A stretch of 64,000 bases of DNA from WHSW01 sp963846565 (lineage in GTDB: Bacteria > Actinomycetota > Thermoleophilia > Solirubrobacterales > 70-9), in contig CAWJWL010000005.1 of the NCBI GenBank assembly GCA_963846565.1, positions 744,001 to 808,000 of the forward strand, written 5' to 3'. Within the stretch, counting starts at the first letter, position 1. Each line of letters starts with the position of its first letter. The position numbers and the translations under genes are program-made. The notes beneath the pieces were generated by a model. It saw only the letters and a list, made by a program, of their open reading frames with translations. It was not told the origin of the DNA and searched no databases. Below, piece after piece: positions 34,401 to 42,429 of this stretch.

Positions 34401-35793
34401 GCTCCACGTTCACACCTCCGCGTCGGCGGACCAGAAGCTCGAGGTCATCGTCCGCGACGAGGACGACGAGGATGTCACGAGCGATCCGCTCGTCTCGACG
34501 ATCGATGCGACGGTCGACCCACTGCCGGCCGACCTGACGCTGGACATGACGACGGATCCGGCGAGCGAGGAGACCGTGATCGATTACGAGGCCTCGAGCC
34601 GCATCGCCGAGCTGGCGCTCGAGACGCACAACATCGGCGACATCGCCGATGTCTCCGGCCAGGCACACAGGCTCGCCAAGATTGCGGCGCGCGGCGTCCT
34701 CAGCGACGTCCCAGCGGACGTCGAGGTGACGATCGGCGGGCCGAAGTGCGCCGGCAGCCTGACGATCGACTGCGGCAACGTCGTCGATGTCGACCTCGGC
34801 GAGGAGGACGACGAGGAGCGGCTGGGATTGCTCGAGTTCCAGATCGTCGAGGAAGGCCACGCATTCGCCGAGACCAAGGAGGACGACCACGACGGCGCCG
34901 CCTTCCGCTCGATCCCGGACGAGCCCTTCAGCGCCTTCGCGCGCCTGCACGAGTTCCGCAACCTGGACGTGAGCAACGCGCCGACGCAGACGAGCCTCGA
35001 CCTCGACGTCGACGACGCGGAGCCGTTCGACTACGAGCTCCGCCTGCCGGACGCAACCGACAACGGCCCCACTCACCCGCCGGTGATCAGCGGCACAATC
35101 GACGAGCCGCAGTCGCTGACGACGCTCGCCCTCCGCCCGCAGGCTGACCGGATGACGATCGACTACAACTCGTCGAGCTCGATCACCGGCCTCAGCTTCT
35201 TCATCGGGGAGCGCGCCGTCGACGGGCCGGACCTGAAGACGCTCTTCGACATCAATCTGGCCTCGATCCCGAGCCGGCTCGACGCTTGCGTCGGCATCCC
35301 CTCGAACTGCGAGGCGGCCGGGTTCAGCACCTCGAGGATCGGCGAGAGCCACAACGTCGACGCGATCGGGGTCTTCCTCGACTCGAACGCACTCAACACC
35401 CGCGAGATCGAGGTGGACGGCTACGCATGCGTGATCCAGGCCTCGCTGGGATGCGACGGCGAGCTCTGGCTCGACCACATTCGCTTCGCGGACCTCGGGT
35501 TCGAGATCCTGATCGATCGTGACGGCTACATGTTCGCCGACACCCTCAACAGGCTGGTCACCGGCTCCGCGGTCTTCACGCTGCGCAAGCGCAACGACCC
35601 GGAGGAGTTCCGCGAGTTCAGCGCCGTGCTCGGGGGCGGCATGCAGGTGAGCCGCCGGCTGTTCGACATCGGCAGCGCCGTGCCCGGCTTCGAGGGGGAG
35701 AACACGGCGCTGTGCGCCGACGATCTCGACTTCGACGCACTCGGACTCGGCAACGTCGTCGCGCGGAACTTCTGCACCGGCGACCTGCCCTAG
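31498..35793 (+). CDS. Very large secreted repetitive acidic protein of unknown function
   Basis: 1431 residues with a signal peptide (about 1-27, ending ATAAKAG). I do not recognise a family. The body is built from degenerate tandem units of roughly 320-380 residues. Marker segments recur: FARVFGLKSVAVDPDPLH, FARIFGLSEVDVTTDPLH and FARLHEFRNLDVSNAP; VKDLPKGLVVNQTG and VDDLPEKLTIDQTG; IDDRDEARTIDARVNSLP and IEEPEEARTITANLGGLP. Most units contain a short SLP/GLP/PLP strand followed by alternating hydrophobic residues, suggesting repeated beta-sheet layers. It is rich in Asp and Glu and has few Cys. No LPXTG, membrane helix or catalytic motif is visible. A G-rich stretch (GTGGGG) precedes the ATG by about 8 nt. 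It is probably a structural or adhesive surface protein. Confidence 0.75.
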   Translation: MGSRVRASVLAIACVVALGLSATAAKAGLLDGLGGILDQILDGGTDIDPDLGDELAALLCDPSSDLAEGIEDGALSALPADVIPALTCNLGLLDYKFQTTLKRSNGTEVVRTHNALVQIPRPLNVDDDIAPDLIGTIGLSGAGRFTLRVNRMLGENAALPTKVEAIISAPSGVDIGRDTIAFGYDTTTSKAPKTFNSGISLLSLIGPGGPGIKFQTDVTGAGPSLALVGELFDKGPGGERRSPMRARVGFTPVPATMTATVDLGNPLLATVTTSQRSKVDVLGQLISTPATGPATEKRIDAVIDSLPSTVNVSYLSGGEFQRTVTYDASDPIGRIDVTYTEKIGTAIDQKAVVTVKDLPKGLVVNQTGKVDADMHTTLGVIGEVYGSFANGEPQAAPTAPGANVITSGDYSSVGFRAGGIEALDVHGAAPYTLDATLARQRFGVFIDDRDEARTIDARVNSLPHELHLELDPDAGHVVFDGFGEAIDEITLDADDDDPFFADATEITGAIRGLPTFLDVNFAQDKETGITVSANEGPREIEVLASDGSALALPPGEAGAVYRDTADQYAVFARVFGLKSVAVDPDPLHAVIETNRGGDFSVDARLETVDPRFNQLSDVKTIDGTLTGLPERVEVTYTEGGPDVRHVTYDGRGTLDGIDLTYEDLDPRRDEVDTKVLLGVDDLPEKLTIDQTGPKAATLSASSPVTRIEGAIANGEPLLPQGDAPGMRLRTTGEPEDPDHFSSIGFRIDGFESASLDGAGPYVIDAVLGSPTFKAVIEEPEEARTITANLGGLPRHFSADIDPEAGGPPIKAGLDRPVAIYDGFGDEIGSADLIATDDRGPDEALDEDGLGDLVRRLEAFVDGIPSKVEVDYVITKPEEEEPAGEESTEIEFLAEGGVDSMEALAIAGFTTARTREELTSSHPTLPFPVEQEAIIDDPTRAGVVFNDTGPLVAFARIFGLSEVDVTTDPLHVHTSASADQKLEVIVRDEDDEDVTSDPLVSTIDATVDPLPADLTLDMTTDPASEETVIDYEASSRIAELALETHNIGDIADVSGQAHRLAKIAARGVLSDVPADVEVTIGGPKCAGSLTIDCGNVVDVDLGEEDDEERLGLLEFQIVEEGHAFAETKEDDHDGAAFRSIPDEPFSAFARLHEFRNLDVSNAPTQTSLDLDVDDAEPFDYELRLPDATDNGPTHPPVISGTIDEPQSLTTLALRPQADRMTIDYNSSSSITGLSFFIGERAVDGPDLKTLFDINLASIPSRLDACVGIPSNCEAAGFSTSRIGESHNVDAIGVFLDSNALNTREIEVDGYACVIQASLGCDGELWLDHIRFADLGFEILIDRDGYMFADTLNRLVTGSAVFTLRKRNDPEEFREFSAVLGGGMQVSRRLFDIGSAVPGFEGENTALCADDLDFDALGLGNVVARNFCTGDLP

Positions 35794-35820
35794 CCCGGAG
35801 CCTATGATCGCCCCGGGCGA

Positions 35821-37386
35821 ATGGGGCAACTCGAATCCTTCAACCCGGCGACGGGCGAGCCGCTCGGCAGCGTCGAGACGATCACTCCCGATCAGGTCCA
35901 GGGTGTCGTCGACGACGTCGCCGAGGTGCAGCCTTTCTGGGCACAGCTCTCGCTCTCCGACCGCGGCCGTTACATGCGCCGTGCGGCGGACGCCCTGGTC
36001 GAGGACCTCGAGGGCGTCGCCGACCTGATCACGCGCGAGCAGGGCAAGCCGATCACGGAGAGCTACGTGATGGAGTTGATCCCGACGATCGACGCGCTCC
36101 ACTGGTGCGCCGACGCCGGGCCGAAGATCCTCGGCGACGAGAAGGTCCCGATGTCGCAGGCGTTCCTGAAGACGAAGCGGAGCTTCTTCTCTTACGAGCC
36201 GCTCGGCGTCGTCGGCGTGATCGCGCCGTGGAACTACCCGTGGTCGATCCCGTTCGGCGAGGTGGCGATCGCGCTCATGGCCGGCAACGGCGTGGTCTTG
36301 AAGCCGGCGAGCCTGACGCCGCTCCTCGGCGAGCGGATCCAGAAGGCGTTCGAGGACGGCGGCCTGCCGGAGGGGCTGGTGCGGACCGTCCATGGCGGCG
36401 GCGCGATCGGCCAGGCGCTCTGCGAGGCCTCGACCGCGAAGATCTTCTTCACCGGCTCGGTCGAGGTCGGGCGCAAGGTCGGCGTGATGTGCGCCGAGCG
36501 GATGAAGGGCTCGGTGCTCGAGCTCGGGGGCAAGGACCCGCAGATCGTCTGCGCGGACGCCGATCTCGCGAACGCGATCTCGGGGTGCGTTTGGGGCGCC
36601 TTCGCCAACTCGGGCCAGACCTGCTCCGGGATCGAGCGGACTTACGTCGTCGACGAGGTCGCCGACGAGTTCCTGGCCGGGGTCAAGAGGGAGACCGAGC
36701 GGCTCACGGTCGGCGACCCACTCGGCTGGGAGACGGAAATCGGGCCGATGGTCTCCGCCGACCAGGCCGGGATCGTGACCGACCTCGTCGACGATGCGAT
36801 CGCCTCCGGCGCCGAGCGGATCACCGGCGGCCCCCGCGAGGTGCCCGGGTTCGATGGGAAGTTCATCGCCCCGACCGTGCTCGCCGGGGTCGAGGACGAG
36901 ATGCGGATCATGCGCGAGGAGATCTTCGGCCCGGTGGCGCCGATCGTCGTCGTCGGCTCCGAGGAGGAGGCGCTCGAGCGTGCCAACGACTCGAACTTCG
37001 GGCTCGGGGCGTCCGTGTGGACGACCGACCGGGCGAAGGGCGAGCGGATGGCGCGGCGGATCGAGTCGGGGATGGTCTGGATCAACGACCACTCCTACTC
37101 CCACGGCGCCGCCCAGTGCTGCTGGGGCGGAGTCAAGGAATCCGGCCTCGGGCGCTCGCACTCGAAGTTCGGCATGTACGAGTGCGCGAACGTGAAGCTC
37201 GTCACCTGGGAGCCCGGAATGACACGCGACTTCTGGTGGCAACCCTACGACGAGGATCTCGGCACGGCGCTGCGCTCCTCGGCGCGACTCCTCTACGGGA
37301 GGGCGGGAACGCGGGTGAAGGCGCTGCGCGAAGGACTCGGGCCGCTGGCGCGAGTCGGTCGCAAGACGCTGCGCAAGGGCAGCTGA
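35821..37386 (+). CDS. NAD(P)-dependent aldehyde dehydrogenase
   Basis: 521 residues. Family marks are IAPWNYPWSIP (about 134-144), LELGGKDPQIV with the general base Glu234, and NSGQTCSGIER with the catalytic Cys268. The C-terminal 45 residues extend past the normal end and are basic. The YSHGAAQCCWGGVKESGLGR segment is typical of the subfamily that includes succinate-semialdehyde and broad-range dehydrogenases. The aldehyde substrate cannot be read. It follows the giant secreted protein by 27 bp and may be transcribed separately. Its 3' end converges on a methyltransferase gene. Confidence 0.85.
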   Translation: MGQLESFNPATGEPLGSVETITPDQVQGVVDDVAEVQPFWAQLSLSDRGRYMRRAADALVEDLEGVADLITREQGKPITESYVMELIPTIDALHWCADAGPKILGDEKVPMSQAFLKTKRSFFSYEPLGVVGVIAPWNYPWSIPFGEVAIALMAGNGVVLKPASLTPLLGERIQKAFEDGGLPEGLVRTVHGGGAIGQALCEASTAKIFFTGSVEVGRKVGVMCAERMKGSVLELGGKDPQIVCADADLANAISGCVWGAFANSGQTCSGIERTYVVDEVADEFLAGVKRETERLTVGDPLGWETEIGPMVSADQAGIVTDLVDDAIASGAERITGGPREVPGFDGKFIAPTVLAGVEDEMRIMREEIFGPVAPIVVVGSEEEALERANDSNFGLGASVWTTDRAKGERMARRIESGMVWINDHSYSHGAAQCCWGGVKESGLGRSHSKFGMYECANVKLVTWEPGMTRDFWWQPYDEDLGTALRSSARLLYGRAGTRVKALREGLGPLARVGRKTLRKGS

Positions 37387-37399
37387 GCCGAGCGGCGCC

Positions 37400-38194
37400 T
37401 CAGCGGCGCCGGCCGATCACCAGCACGTAGGGCCGCGGCTGGCTGATCCCGTCGTCGGTCTTGAACTGGTCGAAGTACTCGACCCACTCGCGGTGCATCG
37501 CCTCGCGCTTCTCGTCGTCGAGTGACTCCGCCAGGGTCTTCGTCGGCCCGTAGGAGGTCGAGAACAGCTCCCAGGACGCCTCACCCGACTCGGCCGGCTG
37601 TGGGCAGTCGCCCTCCTCGAAGCGCAGGTCGAACGCATCGCCGAGCAGCTCGGTGACGTGGTCGCGGTCGCCCCAAGTGAACGGGCTGCCGACGCCCGGC
37701 GGCGGGGGTGGCTGGTACTTCCCCATCAACTTGAAGAAGGCGGCGACGCCCTCGGTCGGATGCCAGGTCAGCAGCCCGAGGCGGCCGCCGGGCCTCGTCA
37801 CCCGGGCGAGTTCGCGCGCGACCGCCCCGTGGTCGGGGGCGAACATGACGCCGAAGGTCGACGTGACGGTGTCGAAGCCGGCGTCCTCGTAGGGGAGCGC
37901 CTCGGCGTCGCCGACCTCCCAGTTGACCTCGACTCCGGCCTCCGCCGCACGCTCACGGGCTGTCTCGATCAGGTCAGGCGCGAGGTCGAGGCCGGTGGTG
38001 TCGGCGCCTCCGCCGGCGGCCTGGATCGCGATCTCGCCCGTCCCGGTCGCCACGTCGAGCCACTTCTCCCCGGAGACCGGCTCGAAGACCCGGATCAGGT
38101 GGTCGTGGGCGATCTTCAGGTGGTCGCTGATCCGTTGGTACGGGCCGTTGCCCCAGATCCCGCTCTGCTTCTGCTTCAGCTCCTCGAATGCCAT
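37400..38194 (-). CDS. Class I SAM-dependent methyltransferase
   Basis: 264 residues. The ATG at 38194 is preceded by GGGGAGGAGAGG, a strong ribosome site; a longer in-frame reading upstream was rejected. The UbiE/COQ5-like core is clear: WLDVATGTGEIAIQAAGGGA is motif I, then GLDLAPDLIETARERAAEAG, GDAEALPYEDAGFDTVTSTF and RVTRPGGRLGLLTWHP. The substrate is unknown. The gene lies 31 bp downstream of the YflT-like gene on the same strand. Confidence 0.85.
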   Translation of the reverse strand: MAFEELKQKQSGIWGNGPYQRISDHLKIAHDHLIRVFEPVSGEKWLDVATGTGEIAIQAAGGGADTTGLDLAPDLIETARERAAEAGVEVNWEVGDAEALPYEDAGFDTVTSTFGVMFAPDHGAVARELARVTRPGGRLGLLTWHPTEGVAAFFKLMGKYQPPPPPGVGSPFTWGDRDHVTELLGDAFDLRFEEGDCPQPAESGEASWELFSTSYGPTKTLAESLDDEKREAMHREWVEYFDQFKTDDGISQPRPYVLVIGRRR

Positions 38195-38225
38195 CGCCTC
38201 TCCTCCCCGCGGCGCGGCCGCGGCT

Positions 38226-38702
38226 CTAGGTTGCCGGCAGCTCGGCGAGCAGCTGCTTCGCCTTCGCCGAGTGCTCGTGTTCGATTTGAAGCTCGTACTC
38301 CGCCGCCTCCATGCCGCGCACGGAGGCGAAGTCGCGGCGGCCGCCCTGCATCGCCTGCGTGAGTGCGCCAAACGTGGCGCCGAACAGGGCACCGGCCACA
38401 AGGCCGTAGAGCAGGAGGCCGAGGAAGCTGCCGTCGAGCTCGAAGAAGAGCCCGATCAGGAGCGCGAAGAAGATCCCGATCATCGCTCCCTGGGCCGCAC
38501 CGAAGAGCGCGGCCCGGCCGGTGGTGAGCCGGCCGGCGATCTGCTCCACCGTGCGCAGCCCGGTTCCGACGATCGCCGCCTTCTCGACCGGGAAGCCCTT
38601 GTCGGAGAGGTAGTCGACCGCGCGCTCGGCCTCGCGATAGGTGTCGTAGGTCGCGACCGTCGTCTTCGGCGCCGGCCCGGCGGGGGTCTCGTCTGCGGCC
38701 AT
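38226..38702 (-). CDS. General stress protein with YflT-like domain and membrane region
   Basis: 158 residues. The N-terminal part (VATYDTYREAERAVDYLSDK, then VEKAAIVGTGLRTVEQI) matches the YflT/general stress protein 17M type of domain. A glycine-rich hydrophobic hairpin of two helices follows (about residues 65-115), and a charged tail ends the protein. The function is unknown; relatives are induced by general stress in Bacillus. It is divergent from ccmA across 64 bp and leads into the methyltransferase gene. Confidence 0.75.
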   Translation of the reverse strand: MAADETPAGPAPKTTVATYDTYREAERAVDYLSDKGFPVEKAAIVGTGLRTVEQIAGRLTTGRAALFGAAQGAMIGIFFALLIGLFFELDGSFLGLLLYGLVAGALFGATFGALTQAMQGGRRDFASVRGMEAAEYELQIEHEHSAKAKQLLAELPAT

Positions 38703-38766
38703 CGCGCTTCATCATCGCCGATCGCGGCTCACGATGCCCGCGCGCTCTTCATCCTTTGGCGCCCCC

Positions 38767-39462
38767 ATGACCGTCGCCGCCGCGATCAAGCTCGAGGGCC
38801 TGCGCCGCGACTACGGCGAGCGGCCGGTGCTGCGCGAGGTCTCCCTCGAGCTCGCGAGCGGCGAGACGCTCTCGGTCCTCGGGCCGAACGGCGCGGGGAA
38901 GAGCACGCTCCTGCGGATCCTCGCCACCCTGCTGCGCCCGACGGCGGGTGGCGTCGAGGTGCTCGGGGCGGAGCTCCCGCGCCAGGCGTGGAAGGCGAGA
39001 GGGCGGATCGGCTACCTCGGCCACGCGCCGCTGCTCTACCGCGAGCTCAGCGTGCGCGAGAACCTCGAGTTCAACGCCCGCCTGCACCGGGTCGACGACC
39101 CGGCCCACCGGATCGCGGAGCTGCTCGATGCCGTCGGCCTCGCCGGACGCGCCGACGAGCTCGTCCGCAACCTCTCCGCCGGAATGCTCCAACGCGCCGC
39201 CGTCTGCCGCGCCCTGATCCACCGTCCCGAGCTCCTCCTTCTCGACGAGCCGTCCTCGCACCTCGACTTCAGGGCTGCGGCCGAGATCGGCGCCGTGCTC
39301 GGACAGAGCCCCGATCGCACCCGAGTCCTCGTCACCCACGATGTCGAGCTGGGCCTCGCCGAGGCAGACCGGGTCCTCGCTTTAAGGGTCGACGGCTCGG
39401 TCGCCCACTGCGGCCGAGCCGAGGGCATCACCGCTCAGGACCTGCGCCGGGCGTTCGCATGA
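38767..39462 (+). CDS. ccmA: Heme exporter ABC transporter ATP-binding protein CcmA
   Basis: 231 residues from ATG 38767; ATG 38734 would add 11 residues. Walker A is GPNGAGKST, the Q-loop region is GYLGHAPLLYRELSVRENLE, the signature reads LSAGMLQR in place of LSGGQ, Walker B is LLLLDEP and the switch His is in VLVTHD. CcmA drives the CcmAB complex that supports heme delivery to the outside for c-type cytochrome maturation. The gene overlaps ccmB by four bases and begins a plus-strand run of seven tetrapyrrole-related genes. The LSAGM signature is within the variation seen for CcmA. Confidence 0.85.
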   Translation: MTVAAAIKLEGLRRDYGERPVLREVSLELASGETLSVLGPNGAGKSTLLRILATLLRPTAGGVEVLGAELPRQAWKARGRIGYLGHAPLLYRELSVRENLEFNARLHRVDDPAHRIAELLDAVGLAGRADELVRNLSAGMLQRAAVCRALIHRPELLLLDEPSSHLDFRAAAEIGAVLGQSPDRTRVLVTHDVELGLAEADRVLALRVDGSVAHCGRAEGITAQDLRRAFA

Positions 39463-40124
39463 ACGCCTTCCGCGCGATCCTGGCCAAGGACATCCGTACC
39501 GAGCTGCGCACGCTCGAGTCGATCCCGGCGATGGCGCTCTTCGCCGTCACCACCTTCGTGCTCTTCCGCTTCGGGCTCGACCGCACCGAGCTCGACGGCA
39601 GCCTCGCCGCCGGAGTCCTGCTCGCGACCGTGCTCTTCGCCGCGATCCTGGCGATCAACCGCGTGTTCGTCGCCGAGCGCGAGCAGGGTGGCTTCGACGC
39701 GATCCGACTCGCGCCGATCGACGGCACGTCGCTCTTCGCCGCCAAGGTCGCGGTTCTGATCCTCTACCTGGTCGTGCTCGAGCTGATCGCGCTGCCGATC
39801 TTCGCCTTCTTCTTCGGCGGCGGCTCGGGGCTGATCGCGCTCGCGCCGATCCTGCTCGCGGTCGACGCGGGGATCGCCTGCGTCGGCGCGATCGTCTCCT
39901 CGATCGCGGTGCACTCGCGTGCCCGCGACCTGATCGCACCACTCCTTCTGCTGCCGCTGCTGATCCCGGTGATGATCGCCGCGGGGAGCGCTGCCGAGCC
40001 CCTGCTCGCTGAAGGCGGCCCGTCGTTCGACGGATTCGGCAAATGGATGGCGGTGCTGGCGCTCTACGATCTAGTGTTCATCGCCGTCGGCTACGCGGTC
40101 TACGACTTCCTGCTCGAGGATTAG
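39459..40124 (+). CDS. ccmB: Heme exporter protein CcmB
   Basis: 221 residues with about six membrane helices, the normal size and topology for CcmB. The cytoplasmic segment AILAINRVFVAEREQGGFDA followed by IRLAPIDGTSLFAAKV is characteristic of the family. It is the membrane partner of CcmA. The start overlaps the ccmA stop (ATGA), which secures both gene ends. The 25-bp gap to ccmC makes a single transcript likely. Confidence 0.87.
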   Translation: MNAFRAILAKDIRTELRTLESIPAMALFAVTTFVLFRFGLDRTELDGSLAAGVLLATVLFAAILAINRVFVAEREQGGFDAIRLAPIDGTSLFAAKVAVLILYLVVLELIALPIFAFFFGGGSGLIALAPILLAVDAGIACVGAIVSSIAVHSRARDLIAPLLLLPLLIPVMIAAGSAAEPLLAEGGPSFDGFGKWMAVLALYDLVFIAVGYAVYDFLLED

Positions 40125-40149
40125 TGGCGAGCCCGGCGAGTTCGAGCAC

Positions 40150-40893
40150 ATGAGCTTCAAGGCCCCGCGAGCGCTCCCCCTGCTCACCGCCGTCACGCTG
40201 ACGGTGGGCTTCGCCCTGGTCTTCTTCGTCGTCCCCAACGACGGCGACCAGGGATTCGTGCAGAAGATCTTCTACCTGCACGTGCCCCTCGCCATCTGCG
40301 CCCTGATCGGCTTCATGGTCGCTGCCGTCCAGGCGATTCTCCACCTGCGAACCGGCGAGGCGAAATGGGACGTCCGCGCCTACGTCTCGATCCACATCTC
40401 GATCATCTTCGGCGTCGCCGTGCTGATCACCGGCTCGATCTGGGCCCGCGCGTCGTGGGGCAAGTGGTGGGTGTGGGACGAGCCGACCCTGGTCAGCTTC
40501 CTGATCGTCTTCCTCCTCTACGTGACCTACTACCCGCTGCGCTACGCGATCGAGGACCGCGAGCGCCAAGCTCGGTACGCGTCGGTGTTCGCGATCACGG
40601 CGGGCGCCTTCGTGCCGCTGAACTTCATCGCCGTAAGGCTCGCGGAAACGCTCGTTCACCCGCGCGTGTTCGCGACCTCGGACAGCGGCCTGACGCCGCG
40701 CATGTGGCTCGCCTTCGTCGTCTGCTTCGCCGGCATGGCCATGCTCTGGGAGACGCTGATCCGCTTCGAGCTCGCCGCGAAGTCCACGCGCGCTCGGATC
40801 GGGCGCCTGCGCCGCTCCCTCTCCGGCGGCGAGGCCGTCGCCGGCGGCTCGCGGGTGGCCCCGGTCGCGGCCACCGGCTCGGAGGCGAGCTGA
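40150..40893 (+). CDS. ccmC: Heme-handling membrane protein CcmC/CcsA-like
   Basis: 247 residues with six predicted membrane helices. The tryptophan-rich motif reads WGKWWVWDEPTLVS, where the WWVWD core binds heme in this superfamily. A His in IFYLHVPLA and another in the second half (LVHPRV) would be the axial ligands. CcmC loads heme onto the CcmE chaperone; CcsA does a related job, but the size and the ccmAB context favour CcmC. No ccmE or ccmF is encoded in the window. The stop shares bases with the next start (TGATG). Confidence 0.87.
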   Translation: MSFKAPRALPLLTAVTLTVGFALVFFVVPNDGDQGFVQKIFYLHVPLAICALIGFMVAAVQAILHLRTGEAKWDVRAYVSIHISIIFGVAVLITGSIWARASWGKWWVWDEPTLVSFLIVFLLYVTYYPLRYAIEDRERQARYASVFAITAGAFVPLNFIAVRLAETLVHPRVFATSDSGLTPRMWLAFVVCFAGMAMLWETLIRFELAAKSTRARIGRLRRSLSGGEAVAGGSRVAPVAATGSEAS

Positions 40894-41081
40894 TGGAGGC
40901 GCTCTTCATCGCCGCCCCGGCGCTGCCTCTCGACGAGGCCGGCAAGTACGTCGCCGGCGCGTACGTGGTCTTCCTCGCCCTGCTGCTGATCTACCTCGCG
41001 ATCATGTCGATCCGCCTCTCCCGCATCGACGAGGAGCTCGGCGAGTTGGCGGAGATGGCCGAAAAGCGGTCCGATGGCTGA
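40893..41081 (+). CDS. ccmD: CcmD-like small membrane protein
   Basis: 62 residues. One membrane helix (AGAYVVFLALLLIYLAIMS) is followed by a charged amphipathic tail (RLSRIDEELGELAEMAEK). This is the shape and position of CcmD, which stabilises the CcmABC-CcmE complex. The sequence itself is too short to prove the family. It overlaps ccmC by one base and hemA by eight, linking heme export to heme synthesis in one transcript. Confidence 0.75.
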   Translation: MEALFIAAPALPLDEAGKYVAGAYVVFLALLLIYLAIMSIRLSRIDEELGELAEMAEKRSDG

Positions 41082-42429
41082 GCTGCTCGTCCTGGGTGTT
41101 TCCCACAAGACCGCGCCGCTCGAGCTGCGCGAGCGGCTGGCGCTGACCGAGGGCCGCGCCGTCGGCGTACTCGCGGCGCTCGTCGATCGCGACGAGATCA
41201 GCGAGGCGGCCGCGATCTCGACCTGCAACCGGGCCGAGGTCTACGTCGTCGCACCCGATCCGGTTGGCGCGGAGGCGGTCGTCCTCGGACTCCTCTCGCG
41301 CGAGGCCGAGACGCAGCCAACCGATCTCGTCGGCCACCTCTACTCGCTCCGCGGCCCCGCGGCCGCCGAGCACCTGTTCAGGGTCACGGCCGGGCTCGAC
41401 TCGATGATCATCGGCGAGGCCGAGGTCCAGGGCCAGGTGAAGCGCGCCTACGAGCTCGCGCTCGTGGAGGGTGCGACCGGCCCGATCCTCAACCGCGCCT
41501 TCCGCGCTGCCCTCTCGGCCGGCAAGCGGGCGCGCACCGAGACCGGGATCTCTGAGCGCTCGATGTCGATCCCCTCGGTCGCGGTGGAGCTCGCGCGGCG
41601 GACCCTCGGCGAGCTCGAAGAGCGGCGTGTGCTCGTCGTCGGTGCCGGCGAGACCGCGGAGCTCACAGCCCGCTCGCTCGCGGCGAACGGGGTACAGGCG
41701 ATCTTCATCGCCAACCGTCACTACGACCGCGCGATCGGGCTCGCCGATCGCTTCTCCGGTCGCGCGGTGCGCTTCGAGGAGCTCCCCGAGGAGATGATCG
41801 GCGCCGACATCGTCGTCGCCTCGACCAGCTCCCCGCACCACGTGATCGAACGCGAGGGCCTCACCGAGGTGATGGAGGCGCGGCAGGGGCGGCCGTTGCT
41901 CCTGATCGACCTCGCCGTCCCGCGCGACATCCATCCCGCCTGCCGCGAGGTGGCCGGGATCGGCCTCTATGACATGGACGACCTGCAGTCGCTGGTCGAG
42001 CGAAACGTCTCCGGCCGCGAGGCCGAGGCACGCCGCGCCGAGACGATCCTCCGCGCGGAGCTCGGCCGCCTCGAGCGCTGGCTCGCCGCGCAGGACGTGA
42101 CGCCCACGATCAGCGCCCTGCGCGAGCGCGCCCAGCGGGTCGTCGACGGGGTCCTCGCCGAGAACGAGAGCCGCTGGGAGGGTCTCACCGAGGCCGACCG
42201 CGAGCGTCTCGCCGCCGCGGCGCGCTCGATCGCCTCGCGGCTTCTGCACGAGCCGACGCTCCGCCTCAAGCGCTCCGCGAGCGAGGACGACGCCTATGCG
42301 AAGATCGCCGTCCTGCGCGAGCTCTTCGCCCTCGACGGGCACGCCGAGGCGCCCGAGGGCTCCGCCGAGACTGCCGTCTCCGACCTGCGCGACCGTCGCA
42401 GCGAGAACGCCGGCCGCCGCGGCCGGTGA
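41074..42429 (+). CDS. hemA: Glutamyl-tRNA reductase
   Basis: 451 residues. It reduces glutamyl-tRNA(Glu) to glutamate-1-semialdehyde, the first committed step of tetrapyrrole synthesis by the C5 route. The start LVLGVSHKTAPLELRE and the active-site STCNRAEVY with Cys51 are diagnostic; EAEVQGQVKRAYELA follows, and the NADPH domain opens with VLVVGAGETAELTARSL. The C-terminal dimerisation helices are present. It overlaps ccmD and hemC (GTGA at 42426-42429). Confidence 0.95.
   Translation: MAELLVLGVSHKTAPLELRERLALTEGRAVGVLAALVDRDEISEAAAISTCNRAEVYVVAPDPVGAEAVVLGLLSREAETQPTDLVGHLYSLRGPAAAEHLFRVTAGLDSMIIGEAEVQGQVKRAYELALVEGATGPILNRAFRAALSAGKRARTETGISERSMSIPSVAVELARRTLGELEERRVLVVGAGETAELTARSLAANGVQAIFIANRHYDRAIGLADRFSGRAVRFEELPEEMIGADIVVASTSSPHHVIEREGLTEVMEARQGRPLLLIDLAVPRDIHPACREVAGIGLYDMDDLQSLVERNVSGREAEARRAETILRAELGRLERWLAAQDVTPTISALRERAQRVVDGVLAENESRWEGLTEADRERLAAAARSIASRLLHEPTLRLKRSASEDDAYAKIAVLRELFALDGHAEAPEGSAETAVSDLRDRRSENAGRRGR

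Noticed and set aside
32356..37242. A 1628-residue open frame on the minus strand, antisense to the giant secreted protein and the aldehyde dehydrogenase
   Set aside because: The sense-strand genes show clear domains and repeats, and the antisense translation is Val/Asp/Arg/Glu/Gly-rich without any domain. Such long frames arise from G+C-rich third positions.
37387..37420. GGCGCCTCAGCGGCGCC-like inverted sequence after the aldehyde dehydrogenase as a terminator
   Set aside because: The stem is imperfect, overlaps the coding end of the methyltransferase gene and has no U tract; it was not strong enough to list.
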